Assembly (NCBI GenBank): GCA_009783295.1
Contig: WRHK01000030.1
Coordinates: 1-46,401 of the forward strand
Reading direction: 5' to 3'
DNA: 46,401 bases
DNA from: Promicromonosporaceae bacterium
GTDB lineage: Bacteria; Actinomycetota; Actinomycetes; Actinomycetales; Cellulomonadaceae
Below are positions 8,511 to 17,467 of the stretch, piece after piece (the first letter of the stretch is position 1; each line of letters opens with the position of its first letter). Made by a program: the position numbers and the translations under genes. The notes beneath the pieces were generated by a model, which had not been told where the DNA came from, did no database searches, and saw nothing but the letters and a program-made list of their open reading frames with translations.

Positions 8511-9644
8511 ATGAAGTTCCGGGTCGACCGTGACGTTCTGGCAGATGCCGTCACCTGGACTGCGCGCACGCTCCCGACGCGCCCACCCGCTCCGGTGCTG
8601 GCCGGCGTCCGCATCGAGGCGGACGCCACCGGCGTCATCAGCCTCTCGAGCTTCGACTACGAGGTCTCGGCACGCTCTGAGATCCCCGCCGAGGTCGCCG
8701 AGCCCGGGACCGTGCTGGTCTCCGGCCGTCTGCTGGCCGACATCGCCCGCGCGCTGCCCCAGAAGCCCGTCGAGATGGCGCTCGAGGGCACAAAGGTCAT
8801 CGTGACCTGCGGCGCCTCGCGCTTCACGCTCCTGACGATGCCCGTCGAGGACTACCCCACGCTCCCCCAGATGCCGGAGCTCTCGGGCACGGTCACGGGT
8901 GACGCGCTCACGCACGCCGTCGCGCAGGTGTCGGTCGCCGCGAGCCGTGACGAGACCCTCCCGCTGCTCACCGGTGTGCGGATGGAGATCGAGGGCGAGC
9001 GCATCACGCTCCTGTCCACGGACCGCTACCGCCTGGCACTGCGCGAGCTCACGTGGACGCCAGCGACGCCGGGCTACTCCGCCGTCGCGCTGGTCAAGGC
9101 CAAGACGCTCACGGACGTCGCCAAGTCGCTCGGCTCGGGTGGCGGCCTCGTCAACGTCGGGTTGTCCACAGGGGCCGGGATGGATCTGATCGGCTTCGAG
9201 GCCGGCGGCCGCCACACGACGTCGCAGCTTGTCGACGGCGACTACCCCGCCGTCCGCCGGCTCTTCCCGGACTCGACCCCGATCCACGCTGTCGTCCCCA
9301 CCCAGGCGCTCATCGACGCCGCTCGCCGCGTCTCGCTGGTCGCGGAGCGGAACACGCCCATCCGGCTCGCCTTCACCGACGGCCAGGTGGTGCTCGACGC
9401 CGGCCAGGGCGACGACGCGCAGGCCTCCGAGGCACTCGAGGCCGTGCTGGTGGGCGAGGACATTACGGTGTCCTTCAACCCGCAGTTCCTGCTCGACGGC
9501 CTCACGGCGCTCGGCACCGACTTCGTCCGCCTGTCGTTCACGCACCCGAACAAGCCGGTGGAGTTCACCGGCCAGGGCTCGCTGGACGGCGAGGACTCCG
9601 ACGAGTACCGCTACCTGCTCGTCCCCATCCGCTTCGCAGGCTGA
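8511..9644 (+). CDS. dnaN: DNA polymerase III beta sliding clamp
   Basis: The 377-residue beta clamp tethers Pol III to DNA. It begins MKFRVDRDVLADAVTW and ends with the conserved (V)LVPIRFAG-type C-terminus; its length fits the family. A GGGAG-like ribosome-binding site precedes the ATG. The gene contains a perfect DnaA box, TTGTCCACA, at 9172-9180, which may simply be part of the coding sequence or an extra titration site. Confidence 0.97.
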   Translation: MKFRVDRDVLADAVTWTARTLPTRPPAPVLAGVRIEADATGVISLSSFDYEVSARSEIPAEVAEPGTVLVSGRLLADIARALPQKPVEMALEGTKVIVTCGASRFTLLTMPVEDYPTLPQMPELSGTVTGDALTHAVAQVSVAASRDETLPLLTGVRMEIEGERITLLSTDRYRLALRELTWTPATPGYSAVALVKAKTLTDVAKSLGSGGGLVNVGLSTGAGMDLIGFEAGGRHTTSQLVDGDYPAVRRLFPDSTPIHAVVPTQALIDAARRVSLVAERNTPIRLAFTDGQVVLDAGQGDDAQASEALEAVLVGEDITVSFNPQFLLDGLTALGTDFVRLSFTHPNKPVEFTGQGSLDGEDSDEYRYLLVPIRFAG

Positions 9645-9684
9645 CCCCTGAGGCGCCGCCACGGGCGTCTCGTTCGTCACTGCG

Positions 9685-9707
9685 GGCCCGGCGCAGGAAT
9701 CCGGGCC
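9685..9707. terminator. Possible terminator after dnaN
   Basis: GGCCCGG (9685-9691) pairs with CCGGGCC (9701-9707) around a 9-nt loop, between dnaN and gnd. There is no T-run, so this is a modest candidate. Confidence 0.4.
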
Positions 9708-9775
9708 TCAGCAGGCCTGTTGTCCCGGACGGCCGCCTCCTGACGACCGCCACGACGTTTACTCAAGGAGCAAGA

Positions 9776-10669
<894 letters not shown>

Positions 10670-10674
10670 CGCGC

Positions 10675-10740
10675 CTCGGTGGTTGAGCCTGTCGAGACCA
10701 CCCCACACTGAGGGTGGTCTCGACAGGCCCGACCACCGAG
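10675..10740. repeat. Intergenic REP-like inverted repeat between gnd and recF
   Basis: Two 29-nt arms (10675-10703 and 10712-10740) are near-perfect reverse complements, with CTCGGTGGTTGAGCCTGTCG at the outer left. The core resembles the imperfect palindrome at 35441-35481. It would form a long hairpin and may also act as a terminator for gnd. Such GGTTGAGC(C/T)TGTCGA palindromes are common intergenic repeats in Micrococcales (established knowledge). Confidence 0.85.
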
Positions 10741-10747
10741 AGGTCCC

Positions 10748-12004
10748 ATGTACGTCTCCCACCTGTCCCTCTTGGACTTCCGCTCGTACGCGTCGGTCGA
10801 CGTCGAGCTGGAGCCGGGGCCGAACGCGTTCGTCGGGCGCAACGGGCAGGGCAAGACGAACCTCGTCGAGGCGATCGGCTACGTGGCGACACTGGGGTCG
10901 CACCGGGTGTCGAGCGACGCGCCGCTGGTGCGGGCCGGCGCCGAGCGGGCGGTGGTGCGCACTCGGATCGTGCGGGGCGACCGCGCCTCGACGGTCGAGC
11001 TCGAGATCACGCCGGGCAGGGCGAACCGCGCCCGGATCAACCGCGGCCAGCTTGGGCGGGCCCGTGACGTCCTGGGGATCCTGCGCACGGTGCTGTTCGC
11101 CCCGGAGGATCTCGCCCTGGTCAAGGGCGACCCCGACGGCCGGCGTCGGCTGCTCGACCAGCTGGTGGTCCAGCTGCTCCCCCGCACCGCCGGCCTGCTG
11201 AGCGACTACGAGCGCGTCATCCGGCAGCGGTCCGCGCTGCTCAAGTCGCTGCGCGCGGCGCGCGCCGCCGGACGCTCCGCCGACCTGACCACGCTCGAGA
11301 TCTGGGACGCCAAGGCCGCCCAGCTCGGAGCCCAGATCCTGTCGCTGCGGCTCCAGCTCGTCCAGGCGCTGCGGCCCCATGTCGCCGCCGCGTACGCGCA
11401 GGTCAGCGATGCCGACGGCCATGCCGAGCTGGGGTACCGGGCGAGCCTGGACGCCTTCGCCCCCGACGACGCCGGCCCCACGACGGCCGCCGAGGAGGGC
11501 ATCCTGCCCACCGACCCGGGGGTGGCCCCGCCGTCGGCCGCGGAGCTCGAGAAGGCCCTGGTGGACGGGATGGCGGCCGCGCACTCGCGCGAGGTCGAGC
11601 GGGGCGTCAGCCTGATCGGCCCGCACCGTGACGACCTGGTGCTGACGCTCGGCGGTCTGCCGGCGAAGGGGTATGCGAGCCACGGTGAGTCGTGGTCGTT
11701 CGCGCTGGCTCTCCGGCTGGCGTCGTACCACCTGCTGGGTGGCCACTCGCCGTCGGGCGAGCCCGCTGACCCGGCCGCCGCGGGCCCGTTCTGGGACCCC
11801 GACCTGGGCACGGACGCTGATCCGGTGCTGATCCTCGACGACGTGTTCGCCGAGCTCGACCTGCGGCGGCGTGAACGCCTCGCGGACCTGGTCGCCCCGG
11901 CCCGACAGGTGCTCGTCACCGCCGCCGTCCCCGCCGACGTGCCGCCGGGGCTCATGGCGACCCGTTTCGACGTCGTCACCGGGCAGGTCACCCGTGCGTC
12001 CTGA
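10748..12004 (+). CDS. recF: DNA replication and repair protein RecF
   Basis: A 418-residue SMC-like ATPase that loads RecA at gaps through RecFOR. Walker A GRNGQGKT is at residues 30-37, the ABC signature-like region is in [16 protein letters not shown], and Walker B is [14 protein letters not shown]. The length is slightly above the family norm because of Pro/Asp-rich inserts near residues 240-265 and 340-360. It sits directly behind the palindromic repeat, and its 3' end overlaps the next gene. Confidence 0.95.
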   Translation: MYVSHLSLLDFRSYASVDVELEPGPNAFVGRNGQGKTNLVEAIGYVATLGSHRVSSDAPLVRAGAERAVVRTRIVRGDRASTVELEITPGRANRARINRGQLGRARDVLGILRTVLFAPEDLALVKGDPDGRRRLLDQLVVQLLPRTAGLLSDYERVIRQRSALLKSLRAARAAGRSADLTTLEIWDAKAAQLGAQILSLRLQLVQALRPHVAAAYAQVSDADGHAELGYRASLDAFAPDDAGPTTAAEEGILPTDPGVAPPSAAELEKALVDGMAAAHSREVERGVSLIGPHRDDLVLTLGGLPAKGYASHGESWSFALALRLASYHLLGGHSPSGEPADPAAAGPFWDPDLGTDADPVLILDDVFAELDLRRRERLADLVAPARQVLVTAAVPADVPPGLMATRFDVVTGQVTRAS

Positions 12005-12536
12005 GCCGCAGAATCCCCCGCAGCCTGGCGAGCCCGTGGACACGCCCCCGGCCGAGGTGGCCCGTGCGGCGCTCAACCGCGCGCGAGCCGCCGCGCGGGC
12101 CAAGGGCTTGCGCCCCGGGTCCCCTGCCCGCCGGTCGCCGCTGGCCGAGCCGCGCGTGTCCGGCGCCGGCCCCTCCGCCCGGGACCCGCAGCTGCTCTCC
12201 GACGTCGTCGGCCGCCTGCTGCGCGACAAGGGGTGGCGGGCCGAGGTGTCGGTGGGCGGCGTGATGGGGCGCTGGCGCGAGGTGGTGGGCGATCAGGTCG
12301 CCGAGCACTGCACCCCGGAGACGTTCGAGGACAAGGTGCTGGTGGTGCGCGCCAGCTCGACGGCCTGGGCCACCCAGGTGCGGCTCCTCGTGCCCACGCT
12401 GCTGAGGCGGCTGGCCGAGGAGATCGGCGAGGGTGTGGTCGACGAGGTCAAGGTGCTCGGTCCGGCCGGTCCGGGGTTCGGCCGAGGCCCGCGGTCGGTC
12501 CGCGGGGGGCGCGGGCCTCGGGACACCTGGGGCTGA
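11994..12536 (+). CDS. DUF721 / DciA-like protein
   Basis: A 180-residue protein of the DUF721 family, which includes DciA, the ancestral loader of the DnaB helicase. The N-terminal 60 or so residues are Pro/Ala/Arg-rich and probably disordered. The conserved KH-like core runs from [12 protein letters not shown] through [18 protein letters not shown] and the [21 protein letters not shown] segment. I use the GTG at 11994, which overlaps the recF stop by 11 nt, implying coupling. The recF-DUF721-gyrB order is typical of actinobacteria (Rv0003-Rv0004-gyrB in M. tuberculosis), though here an extra gene intervenes before gyrB. Confidence 0.88.
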   Translation: MRPEPQNPPQPGEPVDTPPAEVARAALNRARAAARAKGLRPGSPARRSPLAEPRVSGAGPSARDPQLLSDVVGRLLRDKGWRAEVSVGGVMGRWREVVGDQVAEHCTPETFEDKVLVVRASSTAWATQVRLLVPTLLRRLAEEIGEGVVDEVKVLGPAGPGFGRGPRSVRGGRGPRDTWG

Positions 12537-12558
12537 CGGCGATCACCACCTGAGAACG

Positions 12559-12599
12559 GGCTCGCCCGCAGAGGAAGCTCTGCGACTCGCGGGCGAGCC
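12559..12599. terminator. Bidirectional terminator between DUF721 and secreted-protein genes
   Basis: GGCTCGCCCGC (12559-12569) pairs with GCGGGCGAGCC (12589-12599). A nested alternative, GCAGAG/CTCTGC, lies inside. It sits between convergent genes and can serve both. Confidence 0.8.
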
Positions 12600-12614
12600 T
12601 GTGACGTCAGCGCG

Positions 12615-14984
12615 TCAGGCCGCCTTGCCGCCCTCGGGGCGGCCGGGCGTGACGGGCCGTGCCGGCGGGACGGGGTGCGCCGGGTGCCCGACATGGTCGC
12701 GACCCAGTGCCAGGCCGCGCGGCAGCGTCGTGGTCCCCGGACCGTCACCGGCAGAGACGCACGGGTCGGTCATCGGCGGGTTGTCGATCGTCGCGACATA
12801 GGACCGCGCATACCAGCCGTCGTCTCCGGGGTACCCGACGTAGGCCTCGGCGGCGAGCCGCAGGTGGATCGAGGCGAGCCGCCACGTGGGGTCGTACGCC
12901 GGCGAGACCGTCCCGTCGTCGTTCTTCACGAACGCCGGGAGCGGGACCCGGCCGGTGAACGGGTGGCCGAAGCCCGCGTCGCCGTAGACGACGTCGTACC
13001 CCGAGCGGGGACCCTCCCACTCGATGACGAAGTAGTTCTCTGAGGCGTCGGCCGGCGGAGTCACCGCATAGTCGAGGTACGCGGTGCCCGCGTCACAGAC
13101 CGCCTGGAGCGTGGTCACCGGCAGATCGCACTCCGGGGTAAGGAGCGAGCCCGTCGCGAGCACGAGCTCCGAGCCGTCGACCGTCCGGTAGCTGGTCAGC
13201 GCCGTCGTCGACGCGGCGAAGACGTATCCCGGGTTGGTCCGCGCGTGCAGCCCGTCCTTCTCGAGCGTATAGGTGATCGCCTCCGTGCTGGCGGGTGCCA
13301 CAAGGTCCGCAGGCGTCGCGTCGCAGCCCGTCACCGGGTCCGGGACGGTCGGCTGCACGATGACGCCGTCGACCGGGCAGGGAGTCGTCTGCCCCGACTC
13401 GGTCCAGTCGCGTGCGTCGTCCGTGGCGTCGAGCGTGAAGGTCCACGTGTGGGCGACCTGCTGGTCGACGGCGACCTGTGCGTTCGCGTTCCCGGCGCGT
13501 CCCATGGGCGCCGTGGCGGCCGGCTTCCCGTCCACCTCGAGGTCGACCGTGCCCGCCGTCCCGATCCACGGGTCGTCGACCCAGGCCGAGATCAGGCCGC
13601 ACTGGGCGTCGACGTGGACCGCGTGCTCGCCCTGCGTGCAGGGCGTGGTCGTGCCGCTCTGCTGGAGCGTCGTGCCGTCAGGAGCGGTCGCCGTGAGGAC
13701 GTAGTCGTGCGCGACCAGGTAGTCCACAGGGATGGTGGCGTACGCGGCGGTCGTGAACGCCTCCGAGTACTCCGTCTTCCCGTCCACGGAGACCTCGAAC
13801 AGGCTCCCGTCGGTGAACATCGCGTCGTTGGCCTGAGCCGTGACCGCGCTGCAGGTCGAGTAGTCCTGCAGCGGGGGGTTGGGGTCGGTGTCACACGGGG
13901 TGCTGGTCCCGGACCGCGACGAGGCCTCGGCACCGTCGGGGCTCAGCACCCGGACGGTCCAGTCGTGGGCAGACTGCCACCCGAGCTCGTAGGACGCGTA
14001 GAAGTAGTCGCCCAGCGGGGCGGTCGCGGTCACGCTGCCGTCGATGGACACCTCCGCGGTGCTCCCCGAGGGGAAGGCAGAGACGTCGACCCACACGTCG
14101 AGCGAGGAGCAGGACGCGTTGACCGACACGGTCGGGGACTGCCACGGGGCGCAGTCGAGCGTCCCCGTCTCCTGGCGCAGCTGGGCGCCGCTCGGGTCGG
14201 TGAGCGTCACGGCCCACGTGTGGGACGCGTCCGGGTCGACGTCGGTGGAGTACCAGTAGCCGGAGCCCTCGGCGATCGTCTGCGTGTCGAGAACCGTGTC
14301 GTCCACGGTGGTGGACACCTGCGTGCCGTCCGGATAGCCGTACACGGACACGCCGACGTAGCCGCACCAGGCCGAGACGTTCACCTGCAGGTTCGGGTCG
14401 GTGTCGCAGGGCGTCGTGGTGCCGTCCCACGACCTGTCGAGCGTGTCGTCCGGCGCGTCGACCGTCACCGCGTAGGTGTGGCTGACCGTCCAGTCGAGCG
14501 GCTGGGAGAAGCTGTACCAGGACGAGACGGCCTGGTCGTCCACCGTCGTCCCGTCTACGACCGTCGTCGCCCGCGACCCGTCGGGGTACCCGCTGAGCTG
14601 AAGGTCGAGCTCCTGGCACGAGGACCACGCCGTGGCCCACACGTTGGGGTCGCTGTCGCACGGCGTCGTGGTGCCCGACTGGTGGACGTCGGCGTCGTCG
14701 CTCGCCGGGTCGTCGACGTCGACGCTCCAGTCGTGCGGCGTCGCCCAGTCGAGGTCGAACGCGTTGGAGTAGGAGGTGTCGCTCGCGGTCGTGCTCTCGA
14801 CGGACGTGCCGTCGATGACGACGTCGATGGTGCTGTCGACGGCGACGTCCGAGAGGTAGACGCTCAGGGACGAGCAGCTGCCATAGACGTAGGGGGTTGC
14901 CGCGGATGCGGGAGCCGCTGCGGCGACCCCGAACGCGGTGAGGGCGAGCGCCGCGGACGCGGCGCCAGCCATGAGTCTCTTCAC
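12615..14984 (-). CDS. Secreted repeat protein with six cysteine-paired modules (unknown function)
   Basis: I do not recognise a named family. The 789-residue protein has a clear Sec signal peptide (MKRLMAGAASAALALTAFGV, cleavage near ASA-A at 28-29). Six tandem modules of about 80-86 residues follow, roughly at 34-114, 115-198, 199-284, 285-369, 370-453 and 454-540. Each has one early Cys and a boundary such as GTTTPCDTDPN, and each is rich in Thr/Ser/Asp with beta-strand character, suggesting disulfide-bonded Ig-like folds. A different C-terminal region (about 540-789) has its own cysteines. There is no LPXTG motif or C-terminal membrane anchor, so it is probably released or loosely attached. 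The GTG start has an AAGGAA site upstream. It interrupts the usual DUF721-gyrB neighbourhood on the opposite strand. Confidence 0.8.
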   Translation of the reverse strand: MKRLMAGAASAALALTAFGVAAAAPASAATPYVYGSCSSLSVYLSDVAVDSTIDVVIDGTSVESTTASDTSYSNAFDLDWATPHDWSVDVDDPASDDADVHQSGTTTPCDSDPNVWATAWSSCQELDLQLSGYPDGSRATTVVDGTTVDDQAVSSWYSFSQPLDWTVSHTYAVTVDAPDDTLDRSWDGTTTPCDTDPNLQVNVSAWCGYVGVSVYGYPDGTQVSTTVDDTVLDTQTIAEGSGYWYSTDVDPDASHTWAVTLTDPSGAQLRQETGTLDCAPWQSPTVSVNASCSSLDVWVDVSAFPSGSTAEVSIDGSVTATAPLGDYFYASYELGWQSAHDWTVRVLSPDGAEASSRSGTSTPCDTDPNPPLQDYSTCSAVTAQANDAMFTDGSLFEVSVDGKTEYSEAFTTAAYATIPVDYLVAHDYVLTATAPDGTTLQQSGTTTPCTQGEHAVHVDAQCGLISAWVDDPWIGTAGTVDLEVDGKPAATAPMGRAGNANAQVAVDQQVAHTWTFTLDATDDARDWTESGQTTPCPVDGVIVQPTVPDPVTGCDATPADLVAPASTEAITYTLEKDGLHARTNPGYVFAASTTALTSYRTVDGSELVLATGSLLTPECDLPVTTLQAVCDAGTAYLDYAVTPPADASENYFVIEWEGPRSGYDVVYGDAGFGHPFTGRVPLPAFVKNDDGTVSPAYDPTWRLASIHLRLAAEAYVGYPGDDGWYARSYVATIDNPPMTDPCVSAGDGPGTTTLPRGLALGRDHVGHPAHPVPPARPVTPGRPEGGKAA

Positions 14985-15377
14985 TCAGGTTCCTTCTGGA
15001 GGAGGGACGGACAAACCGTCCAGATGGGTCGTGGGCTGCATTGAAGCAGGGACCGAAGGGGCTTGGGAATGGCTGTGAACGCACCTCGGGGCGCCCGCTC
15101 CGTGCCTCGTTGTCCACACCTCTGTGGACGACTATCCGCAGGTGTGGACAACCTTGTGGACGACGTGCACGGTCCCCAGGCCAAAGGCGCCTGCATCCGC
15201 GGAAATCGGCCCTGGGACGGTAGACTAGGAAGGTCGTCCGGGGCCCCCGGGCCCCTCTCGGAAACGTTTCCCGACTGCCGCTCGCGGCTCGTGGTGCGCC
15301 TCCCGCGCGGGTCTGTGGCACAGGGCGGCGAGCACCCGAGACGCGGTGCGAACGGACAGCGAGGAGCGAACCGGCCT
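14985..15377. promoter_or_regulatory. gyrB upstream region with DnaA-box cluster and promoter
   Basis: Between the secreted-protein gene and gyrB lie two perfect DnaA boxes, 15110-15118 (TTGTCCACA) and 15143-15151 (TGTGGACAA). Near-matches are at 15123-15131, 15132-15140 and 15155-15163, so five motifs fall within 54 nt. A -10-like TAGACT at 15221-15226 would give gyrB a leader of about 150 nt. GAGGAG at 15361-15366 is the likely ribosome-binding site. No gene is visible here. Confidence 0.7.
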
Positions 15378-17420
15378 GTGGCGAATCGGAACGACGGCGG
15401 ATACGACGCCGGGAACATCACCGTCCTGGAAGGTCTCGAGGCCGTCCGCAAGCGTCCGGGCATGTACATCGGTTCCACCGGTGAGCGCGGCCTGCACCAC
15501 CTGGTCTACGAGGTGGTCGACAACTCGGTCGACGAGGCGCTGGCCGGCTACGCAGACGCGATCGACGTGACCCTGCTGGCCGACGGCGGCGTCCGCGTCA
15601 TCGACAACGGCCGCGGCATCCCGGTCGCGATCCACCCCACGGAGGGCAAGCCGACGGTCGAGGTCGTCATGACGATCCTCCACGCCGGCGGCAAGTTCGG
15701 CGGCGGCGGGTACGCGGTCTCGGGTGGTCTGCACGGCGTCGGCATCTCGGTGGTGAACGCGCTGTCCACGCGCGTGGTCACCGAGGTCAAGCGCGACGGG
15801 CACCGCTGGCGCATGGCGTTCGGCGACGGCGGTCACCCGACGACCGGCCTCGAGGAGCTCGAGGAGACGGAGGAGACGGGCACCACCCAGACCTTCTGGC
15901 CGGACCCGGAGATCTTCGAGACCACCGAGTTCGACTTCGAGACGCTGCGTGCACGCTTCCAGCAGATGGCGTTCCTCAACAAGGGCCTGAGCATCACGCT
16001 CACGGACGAGCGCGCCGGCCACGCCGACCTCGAGGACGAGGTGGTGGGCGACGGCGTCGCCGCGCCGGACGCCGTCGTCGGCGTCGACCACGACGACGAC
16101 CCGTCCACGCCCCCGGTCCGCACCGTCACGTTCAAGTACGACGGCGGCCTCACCGACTACGTGAAGCACCTCAACTCGGGCAAGAAGGTGGAGCTCATCC
16201 ACCCGGAGGTCATCGACTTCGAGTCGGAGGACACGGAGAAGAAGATCTCGCTCGAGATCGCGATGCAGTGGACCAGCGCGTACAGCGAGTCGGTCCACAC
16301 CTACGCGAACACGATCTCGACCACCGAGGGCGGCACGCACGAGGAGGGCTTCCGTGCGGCGATGACCACCCTGGTCAACAGCTATGCGCGCGAGAAGGCG
16401 ATCCTCAAGGAGAAGGAGGACAACCTCACGGGTGACGACATCCGCGAGGGCCTGACCGCCGTCATCTCCGTGAAGCTCGGCGAGCCGCAGTTCGAGGGCC
16501 AGACCAAGACGAAGCTCGGCAACACCGAGGCGAAGACGTTCGTGCAGCGCGTGGTGCGCGAGCAGCTCACCGACTGGTTCGACTCGCACCCGAACGAGGC
16601 CAGGGACATCATCCGCAAGGCGATCCAGGCGTCGCAGGCCCGCATCGCCGCCCGCAAGGCGCGCGAGGCGACCCGCCGCAAGGGTCTGCTGAGCAGCGGC
16701 GGCATGCCGGGCAAGCTCAAGGACTGCCAGTCGAACCGCCCCGAAGAGTGCGAGATCTACATCGTCGAGGGCGACTCCGCCGGCGGTTCCGCGGTGCGCG
16801 GGCGCAACCCGCACAACCAGGCGATCCTGCCGATCCGCGGCAAGATCCTCAACGTCGAGCGCGCGCGCCTCGACAAGGCCCTGTCGAACCAGGAGGTCCA
16901 GAGCCTCATCACGGCGTTCGGCACCGGCATCGGCGAGGACTTCGACCTCTCCAAGCTGCGGTACCACAAGATCATCCTCATGGCCGACGCCGACGTCGAC
17001 GGCCAGCACATCGCGACGCTGCTGCTCACGCTGCTGTTCCGCTACATGCGCCCGCTCATCGAGCACGGCTACGTGTACCTGGCCATGCCGCCGCTGTACC
17101 GCATCAAGTGGTCGAACGCGCAGCACGACTACGTGTACTCCGACAAGGAGCGCGACGCGTACGTGCGCGAGGGTCTCGCCGCCGGCAAGCGCATGCCCAA
17201 GGACAAGGGCATCCAGCGCTACAAGGGTCTGGGCGAGATGGACTACCAGGAGCTCTGGGAGACCACCATGGACCCCGACCACCGCACGCTGCGCCAGGTC
17301 ACCATGGACGACGCCGCCGCGGCCGACGAGGTCTTCTCGATGCTCATGGGCGAGGACGTCGAGTCCCGCCGCAGCTTCATCCAGCGCAACGCCAAGGACG
17401 TCCGGTTCCTCGACATCTGA
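15378..17420 (+). CDS. gyrB: DNA gyrase subunit B
   Basis: The 680-residue ATPase subunit of gyrase, which introduces negative supercoils with GyrA. The GHKL ATPase motifs [18 protein letters not shown] and IDNGRGIPV are present, followed by [23 protein letters not shown]. The TOPRIM domain has EGDSAGGSA and the metal-binding DADVDGQHI. The GTG at 15378 gives an N-terminus ([31 protein letters not shown]) that matches the family. The open frame extends upstream to 15063, but that stretch contains DnaA boxes and the promoter. Confidence 0.96.
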   Translation: MANRNDGGYDAGNITVLEGLEAVRKRPGMYIGSTGERGLHHLVYEVVDNSVDEALAGYADAIDVTLLADGGVRVIDNGRGIPVAIHPTEGKPTVEVVMTILHAGGKFGGGGYAVSGGLHGVGISVVNALSTRVVTEVKRDGHRWRMAFGDGGHPTTGLEELEETEETGTTQTFWPDPEIFETTEFDFETLRARFQQMAFLNKGLSITLTDERAGHADLEDEVVGDGVAAPDAVVGVDHDDDPSTPPVRTVTFKYDGGLTDYVKHLNSGKKVELIHPEVIDFESEDTEKKISLEIAMQWTSAYSESVHTYANTISTTEGGTHEEGFRAAMTTLVNSYAREKAILKEKEDNLTGDDIREGLTAVISVKLGEPQFEGQTKTKLGNTEAKTFVQRVVREQLTDWFDSHPNEARDIIRKAIQASQARIAARKAREATRRKGLLSSGGMPGKLKDCQSNRPEECEIYIVEGDSAGGSAVRGRNPHNQAILPIRGKILNVERARLDKALSNQEVQSLITAFGTGIGEDFDLSKLRYHKIILMADADVDGQHIATLLLTLLFRYMRPLIEHGYVYLAMPPLYRIKWSNAQHDYVYSDKERDAYVREGLAAGKRMPKDKGIQRYKGLGEMDYQELWETTMDPDHRTLRQVTMDDAAAADEVFSMLMGEDVESRRSFIQRNAKDVRFLDI

Positions 17421-17423
17421 GTG

Positions 17424-17444
17424 CTGTCCACACAGATGTCCACA
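17424..17444. promoter_or_regulatory. Two DnaA-box-like motifs between gyrB and gyrA
   Basis: CTGTCCACA (17424-17432) and ATGTCCACA (17436-17444) each differ from TTGTCCACA at one position. They fill the 47-nt gyrB-gyrA spacer, which otherwise holds only the gyrA ribosome-binding site (AGGGAAGG). Confidence 0.55.
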
Positions 17445-17467
17445 GGAACAAGGGAAGGTATTGATCA

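Noticed and set aside
12615..12760. C-terminal sorting signal or membrane anchor on the secreted repeat protein
   Set aside because: There is a TTTLP string but no LPXTG, no hydrophobic helix and no basic tail in this frame.
13245..15044. A 599-codon plus-strand frame opposite the secreted repeat protein
   Set aside because: The minus-strand frame has a signal peptide and six regular repeats; the plus-strand frame has no recognisable feature.
15063..15377. GyrB with a 105-residue N-terminal extension
   Set aside because: That stretch contains five DnaA boxes and the -10-like element, and the family N-terminus begins at the GTG at 15378.
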